A stretch of DNA of 64,000 nucleotides from Calliopsis andreniformis (GCF_051401765.1 NW_027480494.1:1364001-1428000); one strand, 5' to 3'. Numbered from the stretch's first letter, positions 38,940-52,545 are shown. Notes: generated by a model from the letters alone, not told the origin. Translations and numbers: made by a program.

Positions 38940-41350
38940 GCCATAGCAGCCATAGCCACAGCCATAGCCGTAGCAGCCGTATCCATAGCCATAGCCATAG
39001 CAGCCGTATCCACAGCCATAGTAGCCATAGCCATAGCCATAGCAGCCATAACCGTAGCCATAGCAGCCATAGCGATAGCCATAGCAGCCGTAGGCAGAGC
39101 CATAGCAGCCATAGCTATATCCATAGCAGACACACACATAGCCACAGCCATAGCAGCCGTAATCATAGCCATAGCCATAGCAGCCAATGCCATAGCCATA
39201 GCCATAGCAGCTGTAGCCATTGCCAAAGCGGCCATAGCCATAGCCACAGCAGCCTTAGCCATAGCCATAGCCATAGCAGACATAGCCATAGCCATAGCCA
39301 TAGCAGCCTTGGCCGTAGCCATAGTCATAGCAGACATAGCCATAGCCATAGCCATAGCAGCCATAGCCATAGCCATAGCAGCCGTAGCCATAGCAGCCAT
39401 TGCCATAGCCATTGCAGCCATAACCACAGCCATAGCAGCCATAGCCATAGCCATAGCAGCCATAGGCATAGCCATAGCAGCCAGAGCCAGAGCCGCAGCA
39501 GCCGTACACATAGCCATAGCCTTAGCAGCCATAGACATAACCATAGCCATAGCAGCAATAGCCATTGCCATAGCTGCCATAGCCATGGCCATAGTAGCCA
39601 AAGCCATAGCCATAGCAGCCATAGCCATAGACATAGACATAGCCATAGCAGCCATAGCCATAGCCATAGCCATAGCCATAGCCATAGCAGCCATAGCCAT
39701 AGCCGTAGCAGCCATAGCCATACCCATAGCAGCCATAGCAGCCATAGCGATAGCCATAGCAGCCATAGGCATACCCATAGCAGCCGGAGCCAGAGCCACA
39801 GCAGCCGTAGACATAGCCATAGCCTTAGCATCCATAGCCATAACCATAGCCATAGCAGCCATAGCCATAGCCATAGCAGTCATAGCCATAGCCATAGCCA
39901 TAACAGCCATAGCCATAGCAGCCATAGCCATAGCCATAGCCATAACCGTAGCAGCCATAGCCATAGCCATAGCAGCCATAGCCATAGCCATAGCAGCCAT
40001 AGCCATAGCCATAGCAGCCATAGCCATAGCCATAGCCATAGCCATAGCAGCCATAGGCATAGCCATAGCAGCCAGACCCAGAGCCACAGCAGCCGTAGAC
40101 ATAGCCATAGCCTTGGCAGCCATAGACATAACCATAGCCATAGCAGCCATAGCCATAGCCATAGCAGCAATAGCCATGGCCATAGTAGCCAAAGCCATAG
40201 CCATAGCAGCCATATCCATAGACATAGCCATAGCAGCCATAGCCATAGCCACAGCCATAGCCATTGCCATAGCAGCCATAGCCATAGCCATAGCAGCCAT
40301 AGCCATAGGCATAGCAGCCATAGCCATAGCCATAGCAGCCATAGCCATAGCCATGGCAGTCATAGCCATAGCCATAGCCATAACAGCCATAGCCATGGCA
40401 GCCATAGCCATAGCTATAGCCATAGTCATAGCAGCCATAGCCATAGCCATAGCAGCCATAGCCATAGCCATAGCAGCCATAGCGATAGCCATATCATCCA
40501 TAGGCATACCCATAGCTGCCGGAGCCAGAGCCACAGCAGCCGTAGACATAGCCATAGCCTTAGCAGCCATAGAAATATCCATAACCATAGCAGCCATAGC
40601 CATAGCCATAGCAGCCACAGCCATGGCCATAGTAGCAAAAGCCATAGCCATAGCATCCATAGCCAAAGATATAGCCATAGCAGCCAGAGCCATAGCCATA
40701 GCGATAGCTATAGCAGCCATAGCCATAGCCATAGCAGCCATAGCCACAGCCATAGCCATAGCCATAGCAGCCGTATCCATAGCCATAGCCATAGCAGCCG
40801 TATCCACAGCCATAGTAGCCATAGCCATAGCCATAGCAGCCATAACCGTAGCCATAGCAGCCATAGCGATAGCCATAGCAGCCGTAGGCAGAGCCATAGC
40901 AGCCATAGATGTATCCATAGCAGACACACACATAGCCACAGCCATAGCAGACATAATCATAGCCATAGCCATAGCAGCCAATGCCATAGCTATAGCCATA
41001 GCAGCTGTAGCCATTGCCAAAGCGGCCATAGCCATAGCCACAGCAGCCTTAGCCATAGCCATAGCCATAGCAGACATAGCCATAGCCATAGCCATAGCAG
41101 CCTTGGCCGTAGCCATAGTCATAGCAGACATAGCCATAGCCATAGCCATAGCAGCCATAGCCATAGCCATAGCAGTCATGGCCATAGCCATAGACAAGGC
41201 AGCCATAATCATAGCCACAGCCATAGCAGCCATAGCCATAACCATAGCAGCCATAGCCATAGCCATAGCAGACATAACCACATCCATAGCAGCCATAGCC
41301 ATAGCCATAGCAGCCATAGCCATAGCCATAGCAGCCATAGGCATAGCCAT
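38940..41350 (+). repeat. 2.4-kb block, second copy (offset 2895)
   Basis: This is the second copy of 36045-38455. The match ends near 41350, where this copy reads GGCATAGCCATACCC while the first reads GGCATAGCCATAGCC. No net length change is seen between the copies. Confidence 0.88.
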
Positions 41351-42574
41351 ACCCATAGCAGCCATAGCCATAGCCATAGCAGTCATAGCCATAGACATAG
41401 CCATAGCAGCCATAGCCATAGCCATAGCCATAGCAGACATAGCCATAGCCATAGCAGCCATAGCCATAGCCATACCCATAGCAGCCATAGCCATAGCCAT
41501 ACCCATAGCAGCCATAGCCATAGCCATAGCAGTCATGGCCATAGCCATAGACAAGGCAGCCATAATCATAGCCACAGCCATAGCAGCCATAGCCATAACC
41601 ATAGCAGCCATAGCCATAGCCATAGCCATAACCATAGCAGCCATAGCCATAGCCATAGCAGACATAACCACAGCCATAGCAGCCATAGCCATAGCCATAG
41701 CAGCCATAGCCATAGCCGTAGCAGCCAGAGCCAGGGCCACAGCAGCCGTAGACATAGCCATAGCCTTAGCAGCCATAGAAATATCCATAACCATAGCAGC
41801 CATAGCCATAGCCATAGCAGACACAGCCATGGCCATAGTAGCAAAAGCCATAGCCATAGCATCCATAGCCAAAGACATAGCCATAGCAGCCAGAGCCATA
41901 GCCATAACCATAGCTATAGCAGCCATAGCCATAGCCATAGCAGCCATAGCCACAGCCATAGCCGTAGCAGCCGTATCCATAGCCATAGCCATAGCAGCCG
42001 TATCCACAGCCATAGTAGCCATAGCCACAGCCATAGCAGCCATAATCATAGCCATAGCCATAGCAGCCAATGCCATAGCCATAGCCATAATAGCTGTAGC
42101 CATTGCCAAAGCGGCCATAGCCATAGCCACAGCAGCCTTAGACATAGCCATAGCCATAGCAGACATAGCCATAGCCATAGCCATAGCAGCCTTGGCCGTA
42201 GCCATAGTCATAGCAGACATAGCCATAGCCATAGCCATAGCAGCCATAGCCATAGCCATAGCAGCCGTAGCCATAGCAGCCGCAGCCATAGCCATAGCCA
42301 TAGCAGCCATTTCCATAGCCATTGCAGCCATAACCACAGCCATAGCAGCCATAGCCTTAGCCATAGCAGCCATAGGCATAGCCATAGCAGCCAGAGCCAG
42401 AGCCGCAGCAGCCGTAGACATAGCCATAGCCTTAGCAGCCATAGACATAACCATAGCCATAGCAGCAATAGCCATTGCCATAGCTGCCATAGCCATGGCC
42501 ATAGTAGCCAAAGCCATAGCCATAGCAGCCATAGCCATAGACATAGACATAGCCATAGCAGCCATAGCCATAGC

Positions 42575-43240
42575 CATAGCCATAGCCATAGCCATAGCAG
42601 CCATAGTCGTAGCCATAGCAGTAATGGCCATAGCCATAGACAAGACAGCCATAATCATAGCCATAGCCATAGCAGACATAGCCATAGCCATAGCAGCCAT
42701 AGCCATAGCCATAGCAGCCATAGCCGTAGCCATAGCATCCATAGCCATAGCCATAGCCATAGCAGCCATAGCCATAGCCATAGCCATAGCAGCCATATCC
42801 ATAACCAAAGCAGCCATAGCCAGAGCCATAGCACCCATAGCCATAGCCATAGCTGCCATAGCCGTACCCACAGCAGCCATTGCCATAGCCATAGCAGACA
42901 TAGCCATAGCCATAGCCATAGCAGCCATAGCCATAGCAGCCATAGCCATAGCCATAGCCATAGCCATAGCCATAGCAGCCATAGTCGTAGCCATAGCAGT
43001 AATGGCCATAGCCATAGACAAGACAGCCATAATCATAGCCATAGCCATAGCAGACATAGCCATAGCCATAGCAGCCATAGCCATAGCCATAGCAGCCATA
43101 GCCGTAGCCATAGCATCCATAGCCATAGCCATAGCCATAGCAGCCATAGCCATAGCCATAGCCATAGCAGCCATAGCCATAGCCATAGCAGCCATAGCCG
43201 TACCCACAGCAGCCATTGCCATAGCCATAGCAGACATAGC
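42575..43240 (+). repeat. 378-bp tandem duplication with internal loss
   Basis: AGTCGTAGCC plus AGTAATGGCC occurs at about 42606 and 42984 (offset 378), followed by AGACAAGACAGCC in both copies. Downstream the offset falls to 336 (GCCGTACCC at 42861 and 43197), so the second copy lacks 42 bp, including an ATATCCATAACCAAAGC stretch. The AGTAATGG and AAGACAG variants are seen only here. Confidence 0.85.
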
Positions 43241-45514
43241 CATAGCCATAGCCATAGCAGCCATAGCCATAGCCATAGCAGCCATAGCCACAGCCATAGC
43301 AGCCATAGCCATAGCCATAGCAGCCATAGCCGTAGCCATAGCTGCCATAGCCATAGCCATAGCAGCCATAACCATAGCCATAGCAGCCATAGCGATAGCC
43401 ATAGCAGCCGTAGGCATAGCCATAGCAGCCATAGCTATATCCATAGCAGACACACAGATAGCCCAAGCCATAGCAGCCATAACCATAGCCATAGCCATAG
43501 CAGCTGTAGCCATTGCCAAAGCGGCCATTGCCATAGCCACAGCAGCCTTAGCCATAGCCATAGCCATAGCAGACATAGCCATAGCCATAGCCATAGCAGC
43601 CTTAGCCATAGCCCTAGTCATAGCAGTCATAGCCATAGCCATAGCCATAGCAGCCATAGCCATAGACATAGACATAGCCATAGCAGCCGTAGCCATAGCC
43701 ATAGCCATAGCCATAGCAGCCATAGCCATAGCCATAGCAGCCATAGGCATAGCCATACCCATAGCAGCCATAGCCATAGCCATAGCAGTCATGGCCATAG
43801 CCATAGACAAGGCAGCCATAATCATAGCCACAGCCATAGCAGCCATAGCCATAGCCATAGCAGCCATAGCCATAGCCATAGCAGACAAAACCACAGCCAT
43901 TGCAGCCATAGCCATAGCCATAGCAGCCATAGCCATAGCCATAGCAGCCAGAGCCAGAGCCACAGCAGACGTAGACATAGCCATAGCCTTAGCAGCCATA
44001 GAAATATCCATAACCATAGCAGCCATAGCCTTAGCCATAGCAGCCACAGCCATGGCCATAGTAGCAAAAGCCATAGCCATAGCATCCATAGTCAAAGACA
44101 TAGCCATAGCAGCCAGAGCCATAGCCATAGCCATAGCTATAGCAGCCATAGCCATAGCCATAGCAGCCATAGCCACAGCCATTGCCGTAGCAGCCGTATC
44201 CATAGCCATAGCCATAGCATCCGTATCCACAGCCATAGTAGCCGTAGCCATAGCCATAGCAGCCATAACCGTAGCCATAGCAGCCATAGCGATAGCCATA
44301 GCAGCCGTAGGCAGAGCCATAGCAGTCATAGCTATATCCATAGCAGACACACACATAGCCACAGCCATAGCAGCCATAATCATAGCCATAGCCATAGCAG
44401 CCAATGCCATAGCCATAGCCATAGCAGCTGTAGCCATTGCCAAAGCGGCCATAGCCATAGCCACAGCAGCCTTAGCCATAGCCATAGCGATAGCAGACAT
44501 AGCCATAGCCATAGCCATAGCAGCCTTGGCCGTAGCCATAGTCATAGCAGACATAGCCATAGCCATAGCCATAGCAGCCATAGCCATAGCCATAGCAGCC
44601 GTAGCCATAGCAGCCGCAGCCATAGCCATAGCCATAGCAGCCATTGCCATAGCCATTGCAGCCATAACCACAGCCATAGCAGCCATAGCCATAGCCATAG
44701 CAGCCATAGGCATAGCCATAGCAGCCAGAGCCAGAGCCGCAGCAGCCGTAGACATAGCCATAGCCTTAGCAGCCATAGACATAACCATAGCCATAGCAGC
44801 AATAGCCATTGCCATAGCTGCCATAGCCATGGCCATAGTAGCCAAAGCCATAGCCATAGCAGCCGTAGCCATAGATATAGACATAGCCATAGCAGCCATA
44901 GCCATAGCCATAGCCATAGCCATAGCCATAGCAGCCATAGCCATAGCCGTAGCAGCCTTAGCCATAGCCATAGCAGCCATAACAGCCATAGCGATAGCCA
45001 TAGCAGCCACAGGCATACCCATAGCAGACGGAGCCAGAGCCACAGCAGCCGTAGACATAGCCATAGCCTTAGCATCCATAGCCATAACCATAGCCATAGC
45101 AGCCATAGCCATAGCCATAGCAGTCATAGCCATAGCCATAGCCATAACAGCCATAGCCATAGCAGCCATAGCCATAGCCATAGGCATAGCCGTAGCAGCC
45201 ATAGCCATAGCCATAGCAGCCATAGCCATAGCCATAGCAGCCATAGCCATAGCCAGAGCAGCCATAGCCAAAGCCATAGCAGCCATAGCCATAGCCACAG
45301 CAGCCATAGGCATAGCCATACCCATAGCAGCCATAGCCATAGCCATAGCAGTCATAGCTATAGCCATAGCCATCGCAGCCATAGCCATAGCCATAGCCAT
45401 AGCAGCCATAGCCATACCCATAGCAGCCATAGCCATAGCCATACCCATAGCAGCCATAGCCATAGCCATACCCATAGCAGCCATAGCCATAGCCATAGCC
45501 GTCATAGCCATAGG

Positions 45515-45520
45515 CATTAG
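45515..45520 (+). other. Insertion site 12
   Basis: 11842 bp after site 11; preceded by GGCATT instead of GCCATT, as at sites 18 and 21. Confidence 0.95.
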
Positions 45521-46085
45521 CCATAGCAGCCATAGCGATAGCCATAGCCATAGCAGCCATAGCCATAGCAATAGCAGCCATAGCAATAGCCATAGCAGCC
45601 ATAACCACAGCCATAGCAGCCATAGCCATAGCCATAGCAGCCATAGCCATAGCCATAGCAGCCAGACCCAGAGCCACAGCAGCCGTAGACATAGCTATAG
45701 CCTTGGCAGCCATAGACATAACCATAGCCATAGCAGCCATAGCCATAGCCATAGCAGCAATAGCCATGGCCATAGTAGCCAAAGCCATAGCCATAGCAGC
45801 CATATCCATAGACATAGCCATAGCAGCCATAGCCATAGCCACAGCCATAGCCATTGCCATAGCAGCCATAGCCATAGCCATAGCAGCCATAGCCATAGGC
45901 ATAGCAGCCATAGCCATAGCCATAGCAGCCATAGCCATAGCCATAGCAGTCATAGCTATAGCCATAGCCATAGCAGCCATAGCCATAGCCATAGCCATAG
46001 CAGCCATAGCCATAGCCATAGCAGCCATAGCCATAGCCATACCCATAGCAGCCATAGCCATAGCCATAGCCGTCATAGCCACAGC

Positions 46086-46091
46086 CATTAG
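46086..46091 (+). other. Insertion site 13
   Basis: 571 bp after site 12; a CCACAGCC variant immediately upstream is shared with site 16. Confidence 0.95.
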
Positions 46092-46370
46092 CCATAGCAG
46101 CCATAACGATAGCCATAGCCATAGCAGCCATAGCCATAGCAATAGCAGCCATAGCAATAGCCATAGCAGCCATAACCACAGCCATAGCAGCCATAGCCAT
46201 AGCCATAGCAGCCATAGCCATAGCCATAGCAGCCAGACCCAAAGCCACAGCAGCCGTAGACATAGCCAGAGCCTTGGCAGCCATAGACATAACCATAGCC
46301 ATAGCAGCCATAGCCATAGCCATAGCAGCAATAGCCATGGCCATAGTAGCCAAAGCCATAGCCATAGCAG

Positions 46371-46810
46371 CCGTATCCATAGCCATAGCCATAGCAGCCG
46401 TATCCACAGCCATAGTAGCCATAGCCATAGCCATAGCAGCCATAGCCATAGCCATAGCAGTCATAGCCATAGCCATAGACAAGGCAGCCATAATCATAGC
46501 CACAGCCATAGCAGCCATAGCTATAACCATAGCAGCCATAGCCATATCCATAGCAGACATAACCACAGCCATAGCAGCCATAGCCATAGCCATAGCAGTC
46601 ATAGCCATAGCCATAGCAGCCAGAGCCAGAGCCACAGCAGCCGTAGACATAGCCATAGCCTTAGCAGCCATAGAAATATCCATAACCATAGCAGCCATAG
46701 CCATAGCCATAGCAGCCACAGCCATGGCCATAGTAGCAAAAGCCATAGCCATAGCAGCCATAGCCATAGACATAGCCATAGCAGCCATAGCCACAGCCAT
46801 AGCCATGGCC
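46371..46810 (+). repeat. Block repeated at 49281-49720
   Basis: The AGACAAGGCAGCC stretch falls at about 46477 and 49387, and the ATAGACATAGCC near 46770 recurs near 49680 (offset 2910). The match ends shortly after CATGGCC near 46806, where one copy reads GTAGCC and the other GCAGCC. Confidence 0.75.
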
Positions 46811-47382
46811 ATAGTAGCCAAAGCCATAGCCATAGCAGCCATAGCCATAGCCAGAGCAGCCATAGCCAAAGCCATAGCAGCCATAGCCATAGCCATACCC
46901 ATAGCAGCCATAGCCATAGCCATAGCAGTCATAGCTATAGCCATAGCCATAGCAGCCATAGCCATAGCCATAGCAGCCATTGCCGTAGCCATTGCAGCCA
47001 TAACCACAGCCATAGCAGTCATAGCCATAGCCATAGCCATAACAGCCATAGCCATAGCAGCCATAGCCATAGCCATAGCCATAGCCGTAGCAGCCATAGC
47101 TATAGCCATAGCAGCCATAGCCATAGCCATAGCAGCCATAGCCATAGCCAGAGCAGCCATAGCCAAAGCCATAGCAGCCATAGCCATAGCCATAGCAGCC
47201 ATAGGCATAGCCATACCCATAGCAGCCATAGCCATAGCCATAGCAGTCATAGCTATAGCCATAGCCATAGCAGCCATAGCCATAGCCATAGCAGCCATAG
47301 CCATAGCCATACCCATAGCAGCTATAGCCATAGCCATACCCATAGCAGCCATAGCCATAGCCATAGCCGTCATAGCCATAGC

Positions 47383-47388
47383 CATTAG
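47383..47388 (+). other. Insertion site 14
   Basis: 1297 bp after site 13. Confidence 0.95.
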
Positions 47389-47857
47389 CCATAGCAGCCA
47401 TAGCGATAGCCATAGCCATAGCAGCCATAGCCATAACAATAGCAGCCATAGCAATAGCCATAGCAGCCATAACCACAGCCATAGCAGCCATAGCCATAGC
47501 CATAGCAGCCATAGCCATAGCCATAGCAGCCAGACCCAGAGCCACAGCAGCCGTAGACATAGCCATAGACTTGGCAGCCATAGACATAACCATAGCCATA
47601 GCAGCCATAGCCATAGCCATAGCAGCAATAGCCATGGCCATAGTAGCCAAAGCCATAGCCATAGCAGCCATATCCATAGACATAGCCATAGCAGCCATAG
47701 CCATAGCCACAGCCATAGCCATTGCCATAGCAGCCATAGCCATAGCCATAGCAGCCATAGCCATAGGCATAGCAGCCATAGCAATAGCCATAGCAGCCAT
47801 AGCCATAGCCATAGCAGTCATAGCTATAGCCATAGCCATAGCAGCCATAGCCATAGC

Positions 47858-47863
47858 CATTAG
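47858..47863 (+). other. Insertion site 15 (junction form)
   Basis: 475 bp after site 14; the only site without GTCATA just upstream, so an exchange junction falls here. Confidence 0.95.
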
Positions 47864-48428
47864 CCATAGCAGCCATAGCGATAGCCATAGCCATAGCAGC
47901 CATAGCCATAGCAATAGCAGCCATAGCAATAGCCATAGCAGCCATAACCACAGCCATAGCAGCCATAGCCATAGCCATAGCAGCCATAGCCATAGCCATA
48001 GCAGCCAGACCCAGAGCCACAGCAGCCGTAGACATAGCTATAGCCTTGGCAGCCATAGACATAACCATAGCCATAGCAGCCATAGCCATAGCCATAGCAG
48101 CAATAGCCATGGCCATAGTAGCCAAAGCCATAGCCATAGCAGCCATATCCATAGACATAGCCATAGCAGCCATAGCCATAGCCACAGCCATAGCCATTGC
48201 CATAGCAGCCATAGCCATAGCCATAGCAGCCATAGCCATAGGCATAGCAGCCATAGCCATAGCCATAGCAGCCATAGCCATAGCCATAGCAGTCATAGCT
48301 ATAGCCATAGCCATAGCAGCCATAGCCATAGCCATAGCCATAGCAGCCATAGCCATAGCCATAGCAGCCATAGCCATAGCCATACCCATAGCAGCCATAG
48401 CCATAGCCATAGCCGTCATAGCCACAGC

Positions 48429-48434
48429 CATTAG
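48429..48434 (+). other. Insertion site 16
   Basis: 571 bp after site 15; same CCACAGCC variant as site 13. Confidence 0.95.
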
Positions 48435-49348
48435 CCATAGCAGCCATAGCGATAGCCATAGCCATAGCAGCCATAGCCATAGCAATAGCAGCCATAGCAA
48501 TAGCCATAGCAGCCATAACCACAGCCATAGCAGCCATAGCCATAGCCATAGCAGCCATAGCCATAGCCATAGCAGCCAGACCCAAAGCCACAGCAGCCGT
48601 AGACATAGCCATAGCCTTGGCAGCCATAGACATAACCATAGCCATAGCAGCCATAGCCATAGCCATAGCAGCAATAGCCATGGCCATAGTAGCCAAAGCC
48701 ATAGCCATAGCAGCCATATCCATAGACATAGCCATAGCAGCCATAGCCATAGCCACAGCCATAGCCATTGCCATAGCAGCCATAGCCATAGCCATAGCAG
48801 TCATAGCCATAGCCATAGCCATAGCAGCCATTGCCATCGCCATAGCCATAGCAGCCATAGCTATAGCCATAGCAGTCATAGCCATAGCCATAGCCATAAC
48901 AGCCATAGCCATGGCAGCCATAGTCATAGCCACAGCCATAGCCATAGCAGCCATAGCCATAGCCATAGCAGCCATAGCCATAGCCATAGCAGCCATAGCG
49001 ATAGCCATAGCAGCCATAGGCATACCCATAGCTGCCGGAGACAGAGCCACAGCAGCCGTAGACATAGCCATAGCCTTAGCAGCCATAGAAATATCCATAA
49101 CCATAGCAGCCATAGCCATAGCCATAGCAGCCACAGCCATGGCCATAGTAGCAAAAGCCATAGCCATAGCATCCATATACAAAGACATAGCCATAGCAGC
49201 CAGAGCCATAGCCATAGCCATAGCTATAGCAGCCATAGCCATAGCCATAGCAGCCATAGCCACAGCCATAGCCATAGCAGCCGTATCCATAGCCATAGCC
49301 ATAGCAGCCGTATCCACAGCCATAGTAGCCATAGCCATAGCCATAGCA
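48435..49348 (+). repeat. Block repeated at 58965-59878
   Basis: Offset 10530 bp, with GACCCAAAGCC, CTTGGCAGCC, GAAATATCC and GTAGCAAAAGCC in the same order. In the distant copy the preceding insertion motif is absent, so the copied segment starts just after it. Confidence 0.75.
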
Positions 49349-49720
49349 GCCATAGCCATAGCCATAGCAGTCATAGCCATAGCCATAGACAAGGCAGCCA
49401 TAATCATAGCCACAGCCATAGCAGCCATAGCTATAACCATAGCAGCCATCGCCATATCCATAGCAGACATAACCACAGCCATAGCAGCCATAGCCATAGC
49501 CATAGCAGTCATAGCCATAGCCATAGCAGCCAGAGCCAGAGCCACAGCAGCCGTAGACATAGCCATAGCCTTAGCAGCCATAGAAATATCCATAACCATA
49601 GCAGCCATAGCCATAGCCATAGCAGCCACAGCCATGGCCATAGTAGCAAAAGCCATAGCCATAGCAGCCATAGCCATAGACATAGCCATAGCAGCCATAG
49701 CCACAGCCATAGCCATGGCC
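49281..49720 (+). repeat. Copy of 46371-46810
   Basis: This is the second copy at offset 2910, with small substitutions such as CATCGCC near 49448. Downstream it runs into a CATACCC-rich stretch and an ACACACAC landmark near 49969. Confidence 0.75.
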
Positions 49721-51792
49721 ATAGCAGCCATAGCCATACCCATAGCAGCCATAGCCATAGCCATAGCAGACATAGCCATAGCCATAGCCATAGCAGCCAT
49801 ACCCATAGCCATAGCAGCCATAGCCATAGCCATAGCAGCCATAGCCGTAGCCATAGCAGCCATAGCCATAGCCATAGCAGCCATAACCATAGCCATAGCA
49901 GCCATAGCGATAGACAAAGCAGCCGTAGGCAGAGCCATAGCAGCCATAGCTATATCCATAGCAGACACACACATAGCCACAGCCATAGCAGCCATAATCA
50001 TAGCCATAGCCATAGCAGCCAAAGCCATAGCCATAGCCATAGCAGCTGTAGCCATTGCCAAAGCGGCCATAGCCATAGCCATAACAGCCATAGCCATAGC
50101 AGCCATAGCCATAGCCATAGCCATAGCCGTAGCAGCCATAGCCATAGCCATAGCAGCCATAGCCATAGCCATAGCAGCCATAGCCATAGCCATAGCAGCC
50201 ATTGCCGTAGCCATTGCAGCCATAACCACAGCCATAGCAGCCATAGCCATAGCCATAGCAGCCATAGGCATAGCCATAGCAGCCAGAGCCAGAGCCGCAG
50301 CAGCCGTAGACATAGCCATGGCCTTAGCAGCCATAGACATAACCATAGCCATAGCAGCAATAGCCATTGCCATAGCTGCCATAGCCATGGCCATAGTAGC
50401 CAAAGCCATAGCCATATCAGCCGTAGCCATAGATATAGACATAGCCATAGCAGCCATAGCCCTAGCCATAGCCATAGCCATAGCCATAGCAGCCATAGCA
50501 GCCATAGCGATAGCCATAGCAGCCATAGGCATACCCATAGCAGCCGGAGCCAGAGCCACAGCAGCCGTAGACATAGCCATAGCCTTAGCATCCATAGCCA
50601 TAACCATAGCCATAGCAGCCATAGCCATAGCCATAGCAGTCATAGCCATAGCCATAGCCATAACAGCCATAGCCATAGCAGCCATAGCCATAGCCATAGC
50701 AGCCGTAGCCATAGCAGCCGCAGCCATAGCCATAGCAGCCATTGCCATAGCCATTGCAGCCATAACCACAGCCATAGCAGCCATAGCCATAGCCATAGCA
50801 GCCATAGGCATAGCCATAGCAGCCAGAGCCAGAGCCGCAGCAGCCGTAGACATAGCCATAGCCTTAGCAGCCATAGACATAACCATAGCCATAGCAGCAA
50901 TAGCCATTGCCATAGCTGCCATAGCCATGGCCATAGTAGCCAAAGCCATAGCCATAGCAGCCATAGCCATAGCCAGAGCAGCCATAGCCAAAGCCATAGC
51001 AGCCATAGCCATAGCCATACCCATAGCAGCCATAGCCATAGCCATAGCAGTCATAGCTATAGCCATAGCCATAGCAGCCATAGCCATAGCCATAGCAGCC
51101 ATTGCCGTAGCCATTGCAGCCATAACCACAGCCATAGCAGTCATAGCCATAGCCATAGCCATAACAGCCATAGCCATAGCAGCCATAGCCATAGCCATAG
51201 CCATAGCCGTAGCAGCCATAGCTATAGCCATAGCAGCCATAGCGATAGCCATAGCCATAGCAGCCATAGCCATAGCAATAGCAGGCATAGCAATAGCCAT
51301 AGCAGCCATAACCACAGCCATAGCAGCCATAGCCATAGCCATAGCAGCCATAGCCATAGCCATAGCAGCCAGACCCAGAGCCACAGCAGCCGTAGACATA
51401 GCCATATCCTTGGCAGCCATAGACATAACCATAGCCATAGCAGCCATAGCCGTAGCCATAGCAGCAATAGCCATGGCCATAGTAGCCAAAGCCATAGCCA
51501 TAGCAGCCATATCCATAGACATAGCCATAGCAGCCATAGCCATAGCCACAGCCATAGCCATTGCCATAGCAGCCATAGCCATAGCCATAGCAGCCATAGC
51601 CATAGGCATAGCAGCCATAGCCATAGCCATAGCAGCCATAGCCATAGCCATAGCAGTCATAGCTATAGCCATAGCCATAGCAGCCATAGCCATAGCCATA
51701 GCCATAGCAGCCATAGCCATAGCCATAGCAGCCATAGCCATAGCCATACCCATAGCAGCCATAGCCATAGCCATAGCCGTCATAGCCATAGC

Positions 51793-51798
51793 CATTAG
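51793..51798 (+). other. Insertion site 17
   Basis: 3364 bp after site 16. Confidence 0.95.
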
Positions 51799-52545
51799 CC
51801 ATAGCAGCCATAGCGATAGCCATAGCCATAGCAGCCATAGCCATAGCAATAGCAGCCATAGCAATAGCCACAGCAGCCAGACCCAAAGCCACAGCAGCCG
51901 TAGACATAGCCATAGCCTTGGCAGCCATAGACATAACCATAGCCATAGCAGCCATAGCCATAGCCATAGCAGCAATAGCCATGGCCATAGTAGCCAAAGC
52001 CATAGCCATAGCAGCCATATCCATAGACATAGCCATAGCAGCCATAGCCATAGCCACAGCCATAGCCATTGCCATAGCAGCCATAGCCATAGCCATAGCA
52101 GTCATAGCCATAGCCATAGCCATAGCAGCCATTGCCATAGTCATAGCCATAGCAGCCATAGCCATAGCCATAGCAGTCATAGCCATAGCCATAGCCATAA
52201 CAGCCATAGCCATGGCAGCCATAGTCATAGCCACAGCCATAGCCATAGCAGCCATAGCCATAGCCATAGCAGCCATAGCCATAGCCATAGCAGCCATAGC
52301 GATAGCCATAGCAGCCATAGGCATACCCATAGCTGCCGGAGCCAGAGCCACAGCAGCCGTAGACATAGCCATAGCCTTAGCAGCCATAGAAATATCCATA
52401 ACCATAGCAGCCATAGCCATAGCCATAGCAGCCACAGCCATGGCCATAGTAGCAAAAGCCATAGCCATAGCATCCATATCCAAAGACATAGCCATAGCAG
52501 CCAGAGCCATAGCCATAGCAGTCATAGCTATAGCCATAGCCATAG
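51793..52545 (+). repeat. Block repeated at 56229-56981
   Basis: The block begins at an insertion motif and matches 56229-56981 at a constant 4436-bp offset through GACCCAAAGCC, CTTGGCAGCC, GGCAGCCATAGTC, GAAATATCC, GTAGCAAAAGCC and ATATCCAAAGAC. Only a few substitutions are visible. Confidence 0.85.

Larger units (their letters stand above)
33679..45514 (+). repeat. Longest single-phase segment (11.8 kb)
   Basis: No GCCATTA insertion occurs between 33673 and 45515, so the triplet register is kept for about 11.84 kb. Read on + in one phase it gives an uninterrupted Ala-Ile pattern, in another an uninterrupted Ser-His pattern, and on - an uninterrupted Met-Ala pattern. I do not call a gene. 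Three phases being open at once over the same DNA, the lack of a distinct start or non-repetitive ends, and the stop-proof codon content explain the openness. The absence of any 1- or 2-bp indel over this length is notable (see findings). Confidence 0.8.
45515..46370 (+). repeat. Marker-bounded block (571-bp type), first copy
   Basis: This block begins at an insertion motif and contains another at 46086, 571 bp later. It matches 47858-48713 at an offset of 2343 bp, including two rare changes (AGCTATAGCCTTGG near 45693 and 48036; GCCACAGCCATTAG near 46080 and 48423). A related 577-bp version lies at 62768-63345. The match breaks where this copy reads CCGTATCC. Confidence 0.85.
47858..48713 (+). 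repeat. Marker-bounded block (571-bp type), second copy
   Basis: This is the second copy of 45515-46370. The left edge falls exactly at the insertion motif, and the sequence upstream is unrelated to that of the first copy: it lacks the GCCGTC hexamer that normally precedes the insertion. This places an exchange junction within about 20 bp of 47858. Confidence 0.82.

Noticed and set aside
42432..43466. 344-codon Tyr-Gly-Cys open frame, the longest of its phase that stays Tyr-Gly throughout
   Set aside because: It is longer only because no CCTTAGC variant falls in this interval, and there is no other sign of a gene.
33371..45586. A giant - strand Met-Ala gene of about 4,000 codons
   Set aside because: ATG occurs in nearly every hexamer of this strand, so start and length have no meaning. 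It has no non-repetitive domain and it enters other phases at insertion sites.
33861..46091. A giant + strand gene (over 4,000 codons, Ala-Ile then Ser-His) and its equivalents elsewhere
   Set aside because: Two other phases over the same DNA are just as open, the codons are stop-proof by composition, the start is a TTG inside an ordinary repeat unit, and the reading pattern flips at a 1-bp insertion before ending at the next one.
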